Shown: in pieces, positions 15,891-15,981 of the stretch
Layout: each line of letters begins with the position of its first letter
Position numbering within the stretch: the stretch's first letter is position 1
From: DASRCB01 sp035653295
GTDB lineage: Bacteria > Acidobacteriota > Terriglobia > Bryobacterales > Bryobacteraceae
Direction of reading: 5' to 3'
Length of the DNA: 15,981 nt
Assembly: GCA_035653295.1 (NCBI GenBank)
Contig: DASRCB010000217.1
Location: 1 to 15,981, forward strand
Notes under the pieces: model-generated
Database searches by the model: none
Seen by the model: only the letters and a program-made list of their open reading frames with translations
Told to the model about the DNA's origin: nothing
Made by a program: the position numbers and the translations under genes

Positions 15891-15906
15891 ATCCGGAGTC
15901 CCGGAT
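15891..15906 (+). repeat. Short inverted repeat
   Basis: ATCCGG and CCGGAT surround four bases (AGTC), a perfect six-base stem. No T-run follows on either strand, so it is not a clear intrinsic terminator. It may be an operator or an mRNA hairpin upstream of gme. Confidence 0.3.
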
Positions 15907-15981
15907 GGAACCCCTGCGGCTGCCGCTACACTTGTAATCCAAGCGGAAGTTCGGGTGCGGTATACTACTTCAGCCCCCCGT

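Larger units (their letters stand above)
15744..15981. other. Right-edge region without a convincing gene; probable upstream region of the minus-strand run
   Basis: I see no clear RNA gene or recognisable protein here. It should contain the promoter for the gme run, but no convincing pair of -35 and -10 boxes is visible on the minus strand; TATTCT near 15815-15820 (minus) is the best -10 and lacks a -35. On the plus strand TATACT at 15961-15966 could be a -10 for a gene beyond the window, with TTGTAA 23 bases earlier, too far for a normal promoter. A plus-strand frame from ATG 15791 is open to the window edge. Confidence 0.5.

Noticed and set aside
15875..15905. T-loop-like GATCGAATCC suggesting a tRNA at the right edge
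   Set aside because: The flanking bases do not form a T-stem, and no acceptor or anticodon arm can be built around it on either strand.

Overview
The window is a high-GC bacterial chromosome segment with short intergenic gaps and ordinary housekeeping genes. Gene style suggests an acidobacterium of the Solibacter/Bryobacter type: a membrane HD-GYP/GAF/GGDEF protein, a secreted glycosidase with an Fn3 tail, a SIMPL protein and a pyrR-pyrB-pyrC set. That placement is inference from gene content only. I saw no insertion sequence, phage gene, CRISPR array, tRNA or rRNA.

Plus strand, 1-7012. The first gene is cut by the window edge. It encodes a membrane cyclic-di-GMP protein carrying both a degrading (HD-GYP) and a synthesising (GGDEF) domain, with their motifs intact. 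Thirteen bases later begins a compact peptide/nickel-type ABC importer: two permeases, a family 5 solute-binding protein and one ATPase. Its genes are joined by three successive ATGA stop/start overlaps. The second ATPase usual in this transporter class is not next to it. A small secreted SIMPL-domain protein follows, and its 3' end overlaps that of nadD on the other strand by 11 bases.

Minus strand, 15743 down to 7002. Eight genes run in one direction with gaps of at most 85 bases. The first four look like surface or exported polysaccharide functions: a GDP-mannose 3,5-epimerase, a DegT-type sugar aminotransferase, an O-antigen ligase/polymerase-like membrane protein and a secreted clan GH-A glycosidase. 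The last four are nucleotide genes: pyrR, pyrB, pyrC and nadD. The last four are almost certainly translationally coupled. Whether the polysaccharide and nucleotide halves share one transcript cannot be told from sequence.

The right edge, 15744-15981, has no convincing gene. It holds two short inverted repeats, one TATACT hexamer and an open-ended reading frame of doubtful status, and probably contains the promoter of the minus-strand run. I did not find a clearly new biological system. The items most worth checking are the plant-like GDP-mannose epimerase in a polysaccharide cluster, the single-ATPase importer, the pyr genes without a leader, and the bifunctional cyclic-di-GMP protein.
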